Assembly (NCBI GenBank): GCA_018241145.1
Contig: JAFEEJ010000231.1
Coordinates: forward strand, 1 to 34,119
DNA from: Pseudomonadota bacterium
GTDB lineage: Bacteria; Pseudomonadota; Gammaproteobacteria; Xanthomonadales; Rhodanobacteraceae
DNA length: 34,119 bases
Reading direction: 5' to 3'
Made by a program: the position numbers and the translations under genes. Under the pieces are notes generated by a model. It was given only the letters and a program-made list of their open reading frames with translations. It had not been told where the DNA came from and did not search any database. Positions 7,470-15,681 of the stretch are shown here, piece by piece (position 1 is the stretch's first letter; each line of letters starts with the position of its first letter).

Positions 7470-8369
7470 CTAATACGCGGCGGGCGAGGCGGGCGGATGT
7501 TCGCGCGGCGGCGGTTGCGTGCTCGTGCCGCTCGCCGGTCGCGCACCATCGTTGCCGATCCCGTGCGCCTTCTCGTAGGCGTGCTGCTGCTCCAGCAACT
7601 GGTCGATGTCGTCGCTGTCGTCGCCGACGCCCTGGAAGCGTTCGATCACCGAAGCCGGCGGATTGCCGTGGTAGATCTCGTGGATGCGTTTCTGGCGATA
7701 GGCGTCGCGCGCGAAGATGTAGGGGTCGTAGGCCGAGTTGAGGAAATCTTCCGCGTCGATGCCGCGCGAGCGCAGCGTGATGAGGTAGGCGAGGCTCGGC
7801 AGGTATTGCGCGTGCAAGGTGAAGTCGTGTTCGCGCGCGTACCACGACAGCGGATCGAACCAGCTGTCCACCGGCAACCGCCAGAGGTCGCGCGCCGTCG
7901 TCGGGCCGACCAGCGGGATCACCAGGAACGGGCCTTCGGGCACGCCCCAGTGCGCCAGCGTCACGCCGAAGTCGGTTTCGTCGCGCGGCAGGTTCATCCT
8001 GCTCGCCGGGTCGAAGAAGCCGAGCAAGCCCAAAGTGGTATTGACCGCCAGCCGTCCGGTGGATTTCAGCGCATCGACCGGATGCGCCTGCAGCAGGTCG
8101 TTGATGATCGTGATCGGCAGCCGCACGTTGGAAAAGAAATCGCTGATGTGTTCGCGTGCGCCGGGCGTGGTCACCTTGCGATAGGCCACGGCGACCGGCC
8201 GGATCGCCACCTTGTCGGCGGTCCGGTTGAAGGCATACATCTTGCGGTTGAAGTTCTGCAGCGGATCGTCCGTGCGCGGCGGCGGCACGCTGGCGCAGCC
8301 GGCGAGCAGGAACATGGCCGCGACCGCCGTCAGCAAGCGGCGCGCGCGCGGGAGGGTGGGCGGGGGCAT
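7470..8369 (-). CDS. mlaA: Outer-membrane lipoprotein MlaA (VacJ)
   Basis: This 299-residue VacJ-family lipoprotein removes mislocalised phospholipids from the outer leaflet and hands them to MlaC. It has a lipoprotein signal with lipobox LLAGC (C25). The conserved core starts at DPLQNFNRKMYAFN and continues with RLPITIINDLLQ, NTTLGLLGFFDPAS, DFGVTLAHWGVPEGPFLVIPLVGPTT-type strands and the DPLSWY segment. The C-terminal 60 residues are Gln/Pro-rich and poorly conserved. It faces the mlaFEDCB operon tail to tail rather than being part of it, so the two halves of the pathway have separate promoters. Confidence 0.95.
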   Translation of the reverse strand: MPPPTLPRARRLLTAVAAMFLLAGCASVPPPRTDDPLQNFNRKMYAFNRTADKVAIRPVAVAYRKVTTPGAREHISDFFSNVRLPITIINDLLQAHPVDALKSTGRLAVNTTLGLLGFFDPASRMNLPRDETDFGVTLAHWGVPEGPFLVIPLVGPTTARDLWRLPVDSWFDPLSWYAREHDFTLHAQYLPSLAYLITLRSRGIDAEDFLNSAYDPYIFARDAYRQKRIHEIYHGNPPASVIERFQGVGDDSDDIDQLLEQQHAYEKAHGIGNDGARPASGTSTQPPPREHPPASPAAY

Positions 8370-8463
8370 GAACGGGCCTGTACGCGACGCCTGGCGAAAA
8401 CGAGCGATCTTACATGGAGGCCCGGGTGCCCGGCCTCAAGCGCTCGCCAGCGGCCGGAAGCGC

Positions 8464-8472
8464 TGATACAAT
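8464..8472 (+). promoter_or_regulatory. Extended -10 promoter for rpoZ
   Basis: TGATACAAT (TG at 8464-8465, TACAAT at 8467-8472) matches an extended sigma70 -10 element. No good -35 is visible 16-18 nt upstream. The rpoZ ATG is 31 nt downstream. Confidence 0.5.
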
Positions 8473-8502
8473 CCTCAGGTTTGCAGACAGGCGAGGCAGG
8501 AC

Positions 8503-8796
8503 ATGGCAAGGATCACAGTCGAAGACTGCCTGAAGGTGGTCGACAACCGTTTCGAACTGGTGCTGATGGCTACGCGCCGCGCGCGCCAGCTGGCCAAGGG
8601 CGCGGAAGCGGTGATCGATCCGGAAAACGACAAGCCCAGCGTGATCGCGCTGCGCGAGATCGCCGACCGGCGCATCGACATGGCGACCATCGACGAGATC
8701 GACCGCATCGAACGCGAGCGCCGTGAACGCGAGGCCCTCGAATGGGCGGCGGCGGAAGTCGATGAAGACATGAGCAAGGGCGGCGACGACCTGTAA
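8503..8796 (+). CDS. rpoZ: RNA polymerase omega subunit
   Basis: This 97-residue omega subunit supports RNA polymerase assembly and forms part of the ppGpp site on the enzyme. The N-terminus [20 protein letters not shown] and the segment [15 protein letters not shown] are diagnostic. The C-terminal acidic tail ([13 protein letters not shown]) is typical of gamma/betaproteobacterial RpoZ. A GAGGCAGG lies upstream of the ATG. In many gammaproteobacteria gmk precedes rpoZ and spoT follows. Here spoT follows after a 441-bp repeat-filled spacer, and the divergent neighbour is mlaA, so the gmk link is broken. Confidence 0.97.
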   Translation: MARITVEDCLKVVDNRFELVLMATRRARQLAKGAEAVIDPENDKPSVIALREIADRRIDMATIDEIDRIERERREREALEWAAAEVDEDMSKGGDDL

Positions 8797-8855
8797 GTCC
8801 CGGCGGAGTTGCGCGCTCGCCTGATTCAAGACAGCATCCCCGCGCCGACGGTGCG

Positions 8856-8945
8856 GCTTGGCAGGCAACCATCCGTGGCGCCTGTCCCGATCGACGCCCT
8901 GCCTTGCCCTCAGCCTTTGCAAGCGATGCCATTCAAGGCATCGCA
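8856..8945 (+). repeat. Dispersed repeat copy 1, upstream of spoT
   Basis: This stretch of about 90 bp aligns with 11473-11558 downstream of spoT in the same orientation, at roughly 70-75% identity by eye. Both contain a CCATCCRTGGCGC segment, a CCTGCCT segment, and end in a perfect palindrome. Here that palindrome is GCGATGCC (8923-8930) and GGCATCGC (8937-8944) with a 6-nt loop. Confidence 0.65.
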
Positions 8946-8971
8946 TCAGGAAAGCTCTGAACCCATCCATC

Positions 8972-9031
8972 CCGGATTCGTCAGCGCGCGCCGGGTCCGG
9001 TGCATGTCCGGACCCGGCTCCGCGAATCCGG
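8972..9031. repeat. Nested inverted repeat in rpoZ-spoT spacer
   Basis: A perfect 11-bp stem, GCCGGGTCCGG (8990-9000) with CCGGACCCGGC (9008-9018) and a 7-nt loop, is nested inside an outer 9-bp stem, CCGGATTCG (8972-8980) with CGAATCCGG (9023-9031). There is no T tract after it. Confidence 0.7.
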
Positions 9032-9061
9032 CAGGTGCAACGGGCGTGCTTGATTCGCGTG

Positions 9062-9108
9062 CGGCACGTCCATGTGCCGTGCGGAAACTCCGGTAAATCG
9101 GGGTTTCC
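9062..9108. repeat. Two small hairpins in rpoZ-spoT spacer
   Basis: CGGCAC (9062-9067) pairs with GTGCCG (9074-9079) around a 6-nt loop. GGAAACTCCG (9083-9092) pairs with CGGGGTTTCC (9099-9108), with one G-T wobble, around the loop GTAAAT. With the palindromes at 8923-8944 and 8972-9031 these make four hairpins in series between rpoZ and spoT. I see no coding potential in 8797-9237. Confidence 0.6.
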
Positions 9109-9202
9109 TTGGCGCAAAGGCTTCGATCGGCACTCCGGTGGCGCGCACCCCGTCTTCGTTCACGGCGCTTTGCGAAGACTTCCCGTTTCCGGACGCCTGG
9201 CA

Positions 9203-9238
9203 TTGACTCGGAGGCGTCACCTGTCTAGCGTTCCGCCA
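9203..9238 (+). promoter_or_regulatory. Possible leaderless promoter of spoT
   Basis: TTGACT (9203-9208) is followed after 17 nt by TAGCGT (9226-9231), a weak TANNNT -10. The predicted first transcribed base would be about 9238, the A of the spoT ATG. No Shine-Dalgarno sequence is visible before the ATG, which fits a leaderless transcript. Confidence 0.35.
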
Positions 9239-11418
9239 TGACCGCGGCGAACGCGCCCACGCCCGTTACCCCTTCCCCCTCCGCCCTGCCGGCGCATGGC
9301 GAAATCAAGGATATCGACGCGCTCGCGTCGCGGCTCGCCGATTATCTGCCGGAAGAACAGATCACGCGGGTGCGCGGCGCCTACGCGGTCGGCGAACACG
9401 CGCACGGCGGGCAGAAGCGGCGCAGCGGCGAACCCTACATCATGCATCCGCTGGCGGTGGCCGGCATCCTCGCGAGCCTGCACCTGGATGCGGAAACCAT
9501 CATCGCCGCCATCCTGCACGACACGCTGGAAGACACCGGGCTGACCCGCGTGCAGCTGGAAGCCAGTTTCGGAACCACCGTCGCCGAACTGGTCGACGGC
9601 GTCACCAAGCTGGACCAGGTCGATTTCGCCTCGCGCCAGGAAGCCGACGCGGAGAGTTTCCGCAAGATGCTGCTGGCGATGGCGCGCGACCTGCGCGTGA
9701 TCCTGATCAAGCTGGCCGACCGCCTGCACAACATGCGCACGCTGGGCGCGATGGAACCGGATGCGCGCCGGCGGATCGCGCGCGAGACGCTGGAAATCTA
9801 CGCGCCGATCGCCGCACGCCTTGGCATGAACGCGTTCAAGGGGGAATTGCAGGATCTCGGCTTCCGCACGCTGTATCCCGACCGCTATCGCGTGATCGCC
9901 GCGCGCATCCGCAGCGTGCTCGGCAACCGCCGCGAGGCGATGGCGAGGATCGAGGGCGAACTGAAGGCGAGGCTGGCCGCCGACGGCATCGATGCGCGCG
10001 TGGCCAGCCGCGTCAAGTCGCCCTACAGCATCTGGTCGAAGATGCGCGCGGAACGCAAGTCGTTCACGCAGCTGATGGACGTGTACGGTTTCCGCGTGGT
10101 GACCGATTCGGTCGCGCACGCGTACCAGGCGCTGGGATCCGTGCACGCGTTGTACAAGCCGGTCGAAGGGCGCTTCAAGGATTTCATCGCCATCCCCAAG
10201 GCCAACGGCTACCAGTCGTTGCATACCGTGCTGTTCGGGCCGTTCGGCGCGCCGATCGAGATCCAGATCCGCACCGGGGACATGGACGCGGTGGCCGAAC
10301 GCGGGATCGCCGCGCACTGGCTGTACAAGAACGACACCGGCCCCTCCAACAGCGCGCATTCGCGTGCACGCGAGTGGATATCCGGCCTCGCCGACCGCCA
10401 GGCCGCGCTGACTTCCTCGCTGGAATTCCTGGAGAACGTCAAGATCGACCTGTTCCCGGAGGACGTGTACCTGTTCACGCCGCGCGGCGACATCCTGTCG
10501 TTGTCGAAAAACGCGACCGCGCTGGATTTCGCGTACGCCGTGCACACCGATGTCGGCCACCATGCGGTGGCGGCGCGCATCGACGGTGCGCTGGCGCCGC
10601 TGCGCGCGCAACTCGCATCCGGGCAGACGATCGAGATCGTGACCGCGCCCTCGGCGGCGCCGAGTCCGCACTGGCTGGACTTCGCCGTGACCGGCAAGGC
10701 GCGTACGGCCATCCGGCATTTCCTGAAGCGCCTGCAGCACGAGGACGCGGTCGAATTCGGCCATCGCATGCTGGAACGCGCGCTGGACACGCTGGGTTCC
10801 AGCCTCGACTTGATCCCGGCGGAGGCGCTGGAACAGTACCTGCAGCAACACAGCCAGCGGCGGCTGGAGGAGTTGTTGTCGGACATCGCGCTGGGCAACC
10901 GCCTGCCCGACCAGGTGGCCGCGCAACTGGTCGCGTTGCATGGCGCGGTGGTGGGGACGGCGATGCACCGGCGCGAGAAGATCCGCATCAGCGGCAGCGA
11001 GCGCGGGATCCTGAGTTTCGGCAACTGCTGCCACCCGCTGCCCGGCGACGACATCGTGGGATTCCTCTCGCCCGGCAAGGGCATCGTGGTGCACCGTACC
11101 GAGTGCCCGAACATCCCCGAGCTTTCCCGCAATCCCGAGCGGCGGGTGGAAATCGAATGGGACCGCAATGTGCAGGGCGACTATCGCGCGCAGTTGCGCG
11201 TGGAAGTGGCCAACCGTCCGGGCGTGCTGGCGACCGTGGCCGCCGCGATCGCCGCGGCGGGCTCCAACATCGAGAACGTGGAATACAGCGAACGCAGCCC
11301 GTTCGCGGCGACCATCCTGTTCACGCTGGAAGTGAAGGATCGCAAGCACCTCGCCGACCTGATCCGGCGCGTGCGCCGCACCGGCGTGGTCAACGGCGTT
11401 TACCGATATCCCGTCTGA
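9238..11418 (+). CDS. spoT: Bifunctional (p)ppGpp synthetase/hydrolase SpoT
   Basis: This 726-residue long RSH enzyme makes and degrades ppGpp. The N-terminal HD hydrolase domain has H70, the H94-D95 pair in [11 protein letters not shown] and the [12 protein letters not shown] motif (159-169). The synthetase domain includes YGFRVV (283-288), GYQSLHT (324-330) and EIQIRT (341-346). The segment [11 protein letters not shown] carries an RxKD motif (R312-D315), the charge pattern of bifunctional SpoT/Rel enzymes rather than the ExDD of monofunctional RelA. The regulatory half has a TGS domain (about 402-462), a Cys-containing [12 protein letters not shown] segment and a C-terminal ACT domain. It follows rpoZ and precedes ridA and recG, as in many gammaproteobacteria. 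No Shine-Dalgarno sequence is visible. Confidence 0.97.
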   Translation: MTAANAPTPVTPSPSALPAHGEIKDIDALASRLADYLPEEQITRVRGAYAVGEHAHGGQKRRSGEPYIMHPLAVAGILASLHLDAETIIAAILHDTLEDTGLTRVQLEASFGTTVAELVDGVTKLDQVDFASRQEADAESFRKMLLAMARDLRVILIKLADRLHNMRTLGAMEPDARRRIARETLEIYAPIAARLGMNAFKGELQDLGFRTLYPDRYRVIAARIRSVLGNRREAMARIEGELKARLAADGIDARVASRVKSPYSIWSKMRAERKSFTQLMDVYGFRVVTDSVAHAYQALGSVHALYKPVEGRFKDFIAIPKANGYQSLHTVLFGPFGAPIEIQIRTGDMDAVAERGIAAHWLYKNDTGPSNSAHSRAREWISGLADRQAALTSSLEFLENVKIDLFPEDVYLFTPRGDILSLSKNATALDFAYAVHTDVGHHAVAARIDGALAPLRAQLASGQTIEIVTAPSAAPSPHWLDFAVTGKARTAIRHFLKRLQHEDAVEFGHRMLERALDTLGSSLDLIPAEALEQYLQQHSQRRLEELLSDIALGNRLPDQVAAQLVALHGAVVGTAMHRREKIRISGSERGILSFGNCCHPLPGDDIVGFLSPGKGIVVHRTECPNIPELSRNPERRVEIEWDRNVQGDYRAQLRVEVANRPGVLATVAAAIAAAGSNIENVEYSERSPFAATILFTLEVKDRKHLADLIRRVRRTGVVNGVYRYPV

Positions 11419-11472
11419 TCGTGCGGCTGCAATGCCGCCGTGTCCTGCAGCCGGCGCGCCGGCATTGCTGGT

Positions 11473-11568
11473 GGTTGGCAAGCAGCCATCCATGGCGCGT
11501 TTCCGCTCGGCATCCTGCCTCCACCTCGATCATTGCGTGCGATGCCGCTGGCATCGCACAATCGCAAT
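11473..11568 (+). repeat. Dispersed repeat copy 2, downstream of spoT
   Basis: This matches 8856-8945 in the same orientation, so spoT is flanked by two direct copies. It contains CCATCCATGG (11487-11496) and ends in a perfect 10-bp stem, GTGCGATGCC (11537-11546) with GGCATCGCAC (11550-11559) and a 3-nt loop, enclosed by ATTGC (11532-11536) and GCAAT (11564-11568). The rest of the 227-bp spoT-ridA spacer shows nothing else. Confidence 0.65.
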
Positions 11569-11645
11569 GTCCTCGACCTGCGCTCCGGCGGCGCGCAACC
11601 TGCCTGCGCTCGCCGCGTTGCCTTCCACTCGACAAGGTCCCTTGT

Positions 11646-12029
11646 ATGCCCAAGACACCCATCCAGACCGAACACGCACCCAGGGCCATCGGCCCTTATT
11701 CGCAGGCCGTGCTTTGCGGCGGGACCGTCTATCTCTCCGGCCAGATTCCGCTGGACCCGGCCCGCGGCGAGCTCGTGCAGGGCGACATCGCCGTGCAGGC
11801 GCGGCGCGTGTTCGACAACCTCAAGGCGGTTTGCGAAGCGGCGGGCGGTTCGCTGGACCAGATCGCGCGCGTCGGCATCTACCTCGTCGACCTCGGCGAC
11901 TTCGCCGCGGTCAATGAGGTGATGGCCGGATACTTCGCGCAGCCATACCCCGCGCGCTCGACCATCGGCGTGGCCGCGCTGCCGAAAGGCGCGCGCGTGG
12001 AGGTCGATGCGATCCTGGTGCTGGAATGA
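11646..12029 (+). CDS. ridA: RidA family 2-iminobutanoate/2-iminopropanoate deaminase
   Basis: This 127-residue YjgF/YER057c/UK114 protein is close to the usual 128-130 residues. It hydrolyses reactive enamine/imine intermediates released by PLP enzymes such as threonine dehydratase, protecting other PLP enzymes. Conserved features are the N-terminal IGPYSQAV segment, [10 protein letters not shown], the substrate-carboxylate Arg in YPARST (R104) and the C-terminal RVEVDAIL (E119), which match E. coli R105/E120. The ATG at 11646 has an AAGG 9 nt upstream; longer in-frame starts run back through spoT and are rejected. Its place between spoT and recG matches the pseudomonad/xanthomonad order. 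Confidence 0.95.
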   Translation: MPKTPIQTEHAPRAIGPYSQAVLCGGTVYLSGQIPLDPARGELVQGDIAVQARRVFDNLKAVCEAAGGSLDQIARVGIYLVDLGDFAAVNEVMAGYFAQPYPARSTIGVAALPKGARVEVDAILVLE

Positions 12030-12113
12030 TCCCGCACCGTCGGCGTGTGCCGACGGGCAGGCGCGGCGTATCGGGATCGCAGTCTCGCGCCGCATTCGTT
12101 ACGCTTGCGGGCG

Positions 12114-14219
12114 ATGAACGATGGCCCGCGCGCTTCCGGCGAAAACGCTGACGATCCCGGCATGGCGCCGGCGTCCTCGCTGCCGGGCGTCGGTCCGTCC
12201 CTGCGACAGGCGCTGGAAAAACTCGGCATCGTGCGCGTGCAGGACCTGTGGTTCCACCTGCCGCTGCGCTACGAGGACCGCACGCGGCTGACCGCGATCG
12301 GCGATCTGCGGATCGGCGAGGCCGCGCAGGTCGAAGGCGTGGTCGAAGCGATCGAGACCGGGTTCCGCTATCGCGCGACCTTGCGCGTGGCAATCACCGA
12401 TGACTCGCAACATACCCTCGTATTGCGCTTCTTCCACTTCCATCGCGCGCAGGTGGCGCGCCTCGTTCCGGGCGCACGCTTGCGCTGCTATGGCGAAGTG
12501 CGGCACGGGCAGCACGGCCCGGAAATGGTGCATCCGCAATACCTCGTGCTGCAGGGCGAGGCGGCCGTGGAGGAATGCCTGACGCCGGTGTATCCGACGA
12601 CCGAGGGGCTCGGGCAGAAACGGCTGCGCGGCGTCATCGACAAGGCGCTCGCGCGGTTGCCGCCGGACGCGCGACTGGAACTGATTCCGCCGACCTTGCG
12701 CGCGCCGCTGGACCTGTCTTCGTTGCGCGAGGCGCTGCTGGTGGTGCACCGGCCGCCGCCGCAGGCCGATCTCGCGGCGCTGGCGCGCGGTGCGCATCCC
12801 GCGCAACGGCGGCTGGCGTTCGAGGAACTGCTGGCGCAGCACCTCGGGCTGAAACGCCTGCGCGCGCAGGTGCGTTCGCATCGCGCGCAGGCGCTGCACG
12901 GCGATGTGCGGCTGCGCGAACGCTTCCTCGCCGCATTGCCGTTCACGCTGACCCGCGCGCAGCGGCGCGTGGATGCGGAAATCGCGCGCGACCTCGCGCT
13001 CGACAAGCCGATGCTGCGCCTGGTGCAGGGCGACGTCGGTTCCGGCAAGACGGTCGTCGCCGCGCTGGCCGCGCTGGCCGCCGTTGCCGGTGGCCGCCAG
13101 GCCGCGCTGATGGCGCCGACCGAATTGCTGGCCGAACAGCACCTGCGCAACTTCCGCGCATGGTTCGCGCCGCTCGGCATCGACGTGGCCTGGCTGGCGG
13201 GCAAGGTGCAGGGGCGCGCGCGCAAGGCCGCGCTGGGCGCGGTCGCCGGCGGCGCGTCGATCGTGGTCGGGACGCACGCGCTGATGCAGGAAGGCGTGGA
13301 GTTCGCGCGGCTGGGCCTGGCCATCGTCGACGAGCAGCACCGCTTCGGGGTGCAACAGCGCATGGCCCTGCGCGACAAGACCCGGGCCGCGGACGTCATG
13401 CCGCATCAACTGGTGCTTACCGCAACGCCGATTCCCCGCACGCTGGCGATGAGCGTGTATGCCGACCTCGACGTTTCCGCGCTGGACGAATTGCCGCCGG
13501 GGCGCACGCCCGTGCAGACGGTGGCGGTATCGAATGCGCGCCGTGGCGAGGTGATCGAGCGCATCCGTGCTGCCTGCGCGGAAGGCAGGCAGGTGTACTG
13601 GGTGTGCACGATCATCGAGGAAAGCGAACAACTGATCGCGCAAGCCGCGGAGGTCACCTTTTCGGAATTGTCGAACGCGTTGCCGGAACTGAAGATTGCA
13701 TTGCTGCACGGACGCATGAAACCGTCGGAAAAGCAGGCGACGATGGACGCGTTCAAGGCCGGCGGCATCGCCGTGCTGGTCGCGACCACGGTGATCGAGG
13801 TCGGCGTGGACGTGCCCGACGCCAGCCTGATGGTGATCGAGAATGCCGAGCGGCTGGGACTGGCGCAGATGCACCAGTTGCGCGGACGGGTGGGGCGCGG
13901 CAGCGTGGCGTCGGGTTGCGTGCTGCTGTACCAGCCGCCGCTGTCTTCGCTGGCCCGGCAGCGGCTGGAGGCGATGCGCGAAACCAACGATGGTTTCGTG
14001 ATCGCGGAACGCGACCTGCAACTGCGTGGCCCGGGGGAACTGCTGGGCACGCGCCAGACCGGCGAACTCGGTTTCCGCATCGCCGACCTGGCGCGCGACG
14101 CCGACCTGTTGCCGGCCGTGCAACGGATCGGCGCGGCGATGCTGCAATCGCACCCCGAACTCGCCACGCGGCTGGTTGCAAGGTGGATCGGGGCATCGGC
14201 GCGGTTTGCGGATGCATAA
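12114..14219 (+). CDS. recG: ATP-dependent DNA helicase RecG
   Basis: This 701-residue superfamily 2 helicase remodels stalled forks and branched DNA (E. coli RecG is 693). The N-terminal wedge domain with its OB fold covers about 20-165 (start LPGVGPSLRQALEKLGI, then FHLPLRYEDR). The helicase core has Walker A GDVGSGKT (306-313), motif Ia MAPTELLAEQH, the DEQH box (406-409, VDEQHRFGVQQR), motif III LTATPIPRTLA, and the C-terminal motifs VGVDVPDAS and QLRGRVGRG. The tail has the RecG-specific RDLQLRGPGELLGTRQTG. I favour the ATG at 12114; an upstream ATG at 12045 has no ribosome binding site and an internal one at 12162 is possible. A TACGCT just upstream could be a -10. Confidence 0.96.
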   Translation: MNDGPRASGENADDPGMAPASSLPGVGPSLRQALEKLGIVRVQDLWFHLPLRYEDRTRLTAIGDLRIGEAAQVEGVVEAIETGFRYRATLRVAITDDSQHTLVLRFFHFHRAQVARLVPGARLRCYGEVRHGQHGPEMVHPQYLVLQGEAAVEECLTPVYPTTEGLGQKRLRGVIDKALARLPPDARLELIPPTLRAPLDLSSLREALLVVHRPPPQADLAALARGAHPAQRRLAFEELLAQHLGLKRLRAQVRSHRAQALHGDVRLRERFLAALPFTLTRAQRRVDAEIARDLALDKPMLRLVQGDVGSGKTVVAALAALAAVAGGRQAALMAPTELLAEQHLRNFRAWFAPLGIDVAWLAGKVQGRARKAALGAVAGGASIVVGTHALMQEGVEFARLGLAIVDEQHRFGVQQRMALRDKTRAADVMPHQLVLTATPIPRTLAMSVYADLDVSALDELPPGRTPVQTVAVSNARRGEVIERIRAACAEGRQVYWVCTIIEESEQLIAQAAEVTFSELSNALPELKIALLHGRMKPSEKQATMDAFKAGGIAVLVATTVIEVGVDVPDASLMVIENAERLGLAQMHQLRGRVGRGSVASGCVLLYQPPLSSLARQRLEAMRETNDGFVIAERDLQLRGPGELLGTRQTGELGFRIADLARDADLLPAVQRIGAAMLQSHPELATRLVARWIGASARFADA

Positions 14220-14228
14220 GCCGGATAC

Positions 14229-14320
14229 GGGAGGAGTGAAGCGGGAGCAGAAAAAGCGGTGAGCACCGGTTTGTTGTTACTCTTGATCTTTCGCCGCCCT
14301 CATTCCGCTTCCCGCCTCAC
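14229..14320. repeat. Inverted heptad-repeat array, site B (recG end to nucleoside hydrolase start)
   Basis: Left arm 14229-14256: units of type GGGAGNN and GTGAAGC, then GAAAAAG. Right arm, read on the minus strand from 14320 to 14286: GTGAGGC, GGGAAGC, two looser units and then GAAAGAT. The spacer is 29 nt (14257-14285). The right arm ends exactly at the base before the ATG at 14321, so it takes the place of a ribosome binding site. The flanking genes run in the same direction. Confidence 0.65.
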
Positions 14321-15247
14321 ATGTTGTTGCTGATCGACACCGATCCCGGCGTGGATGACGCGCTCGCGATCCTGATGGCGCACGCGCATGCCGAAGTGCT
14401 CGGCCTGACCATCGCCGCGGGCAACGTCGGACTGGCGCAGACCACCGCGAATGCGCTCAAGCTCGTCGAGGTGATCGGCGCGGACACGCCGGTGTTCCCG
14501 GGGTGCGCGGCGCCGCTGGTGCACGCGCCGGTGGCGGATGCCGCCTTCATCCACGGCCGCGACGGGTTCGGCGACGTCGGTTGGCCGCCGGCCACGCGCA
14601 AGGCCGAAAACGAACACGCTTCGCTGGCCATGCTGCGATTGACGCGCGAACATCCGCATGCGATCACGCTGGTCTGCATCGGTCCGCTGACCAATCTCGC
14701 GGTGGCGCTGAAGCTCGATCCGCGATTGCCGCAGCGCGTCGCGCGGCTGGTGATCATGGGCGGCGCGGTCACCGGCCGCGGGAATTACGAAAGCGTGCCG
14801 GTCGAATTCAACATCGGCTTCGATCCGGAAGCGGCCTGCGTCGTGTTCGAAGCGTTCCCGCAGTTCGACCTGGTGGACTGGGAAGCCACCACGCGCCACG
14901 GCATCGATCACGCGCTGCTGGGCCAATGGTTCGAACGCGGCGACGAACGCGCGCGTTTCTTCGAGGCGATTTCCGGCCACGCGCGCGCGGCCAACCTGGC
15001 GCGCGGGCGCGCGGGCTTGATGGCCGCCGACGCGCTGGCCATGGCGGTCGCCCTGCAGCCGGAGCTGGTCACCCGTGCGGAAACGCGTCACGTCGCGGTG
15101 GAAATGGCGGGACGCCTGACCCGCGGCGCGACCGTCGTGGACTGGAACGGCATGCTCGGCCGGCCCGCCAATGCCCGCATCGTGATGGAGGCGGATCGCG
15201 CCCGTTTCGAGGCGATGGTGGCGGCAGCCCTTGGCGGTCCGGGCTGA
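14321..15247 (+). CDS. Inosine/uridine-preferring nucleoside hydrolase family protein
   Basis: This 308-residue enzyme of the IunH/Rih family splits nucleosides into ribose and base. It has the N-terminal calcium-binding signature DTDPGVDDA (6-14), the [10 protein letters not shown] motif, [15 protein letters not shown] and [11 protein letters not shown], all family hallmarks. The C-terminal Ca2+ ligand is probably D237 in MAADALAMA. The preceding position, His in classical inosine-uridine hydrolases (HDPL), is Ala here, so base specificity or leaving-group activation should differ from RihA/RihB. The gene has no visible Shine-Dalgarno sequence; its start codon abuts a hairpin-forming repeat arm. 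Substrate is not predictable. Confidence 0.9.
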   Translation: MLLLIDTDPGVDDALAILMAHAHAEVLGLTIAAGNVGLAQTTANALKLVEVIGADTPVFPGCAAPLVHAPVADAAFIHGRDGFGDVGWPPATRKAENEHASLAMLRLTREHPHAITLVCIGPLTNLAVALKLDPRLPQRVARLVIMGGAVTGRGNYESVPVEFNIGFDPEAACVVFEAFPQFDLVDWEATTRHGIDHALLGQWFERGDERARFFEAISGHARAANLARGRAGLMAADALAMAVALQPELVTRAETRHVAVEMAGRLTRGATVVDWNGMLGRPANARIVMEADRARFEAMVAAALGGPG

Positions 15248-15258
15248 GCGGCCCGCGC

Positions 15259-15288
15259 TTGTCCGGTGGAATGGCCTCCTGCTATGAT
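15259..15288 (+). promoter_or_regulatory. Sigma70-type promoter for rpmE2
   Basis: TTGTCC (15259-15264) and TATGAT (15283-15288) are separated by 18 nt, and a TG at 15280-15281 makes an extended -10. The L31 start codon lies 43 nt downstream of the -10. I see no obvious Zur-like palindrome. Confidence 0.6.
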
Positions 15289-15330
15289 GCCGCTCTTTTC
15301 CTGCGCAAAAAGCCGCGCACCGGAGCTCCC

Positions 15331-15585
15331 ATGAAAACCGACGTCCACCCGAATTACCAGCCGGTGGTGTTCCAGGATCTCAGTTCCGATTTCGCGTTCC
15401 TGACGCGTTCGACGATGACGTCCAGGGAAACCATCAAGTGGGAAGACGGCAACGAGTATCCGCTGATCAAGGTGGAAATCTCGTCGGCCTCGCATCCGTT
15501 CTACACCGGCAAGCAGAAGGTCCTCGATTCCGGAGGCCGCATCGACAAGTTCAAGCGCCGTTACGCGGGTTCCGTCAAGAAGTAA
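15331..15585 (+). CDS. rpmE2: 50S ribosomal protein L31 type B
   Basis: This 84-residue L31 has the pattern [16 protein letters not shown], then [25 protein letters not shown]. It has no cysteines at all, so it is the zinc-independent (C-minus, YkgM-like) paralogue rather than the zinc-ribbon L31 with CxxC motifs. Where both forms exist, type B replaces the zinc form under zinc limitation; in xanthomonads, as I recall, type B is often the main L31. It has its own promoter, is followed by a hairpin at 15616-15633, and lies between a nucleoside hydrolase and citrate synthase with no evident functional link. Confidence 0.95.
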   Translation: MKTDVHPNYQPVVFQDLSSDFAFLTRSTMTSRETIKWEDGNEYPLIKVEISSASHPFYTGKQKVLDSGGRIDKFKRRYAGSVKK

Positions 15586-15615
15586 CGCGGGTCGCGTTTC
15601 CGCTGTTTCGCATGG

Positions 15616-15645
15616 CGCCGGCCCCAGCCGGCGTCTTGCGTTTTC
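15616..15645 (+). terminator. Probable intrinsic terminator after rpmE2
   Basis: CGCCGGC (15616-15622) pairs perfectly with GCCGGCG (15627-15633) around a 4-nt loop, followed by TCTTGCGTTTT. The T run is interrupted, so efficiency is uncertain. Confidence 0.5.
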
Positions 15646-15681
15646 CCTGCCGATGGTCACGCGGCTGCGCCGACACCCTTG

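Noticed and set aside
8410-9117. Minus-strand open frame over rpoZ and the repeat spacer
   Set aside because: Runs antisense to rpoZ and through palindromic repeats; no domain and no ribosome binding site.
9217-11493. Minus-strand open frame of over 700 codons across spoT
   Set aside because: Shadow of spoT: His/Arg-rich composition and no recognisable motif, while the plus strand encodes a full RSH enzyme.
12099-14153. Minus-strand open frame across recG
   Set aside because: Shadow frame; the plus-strand RecG motifs are complete.
15248-15330. Zur box upstream of the type B L31 gene
   Set aside because: I saw no palindromic AT-rich operator near the promoter; zinc control is not supported by the sequence.
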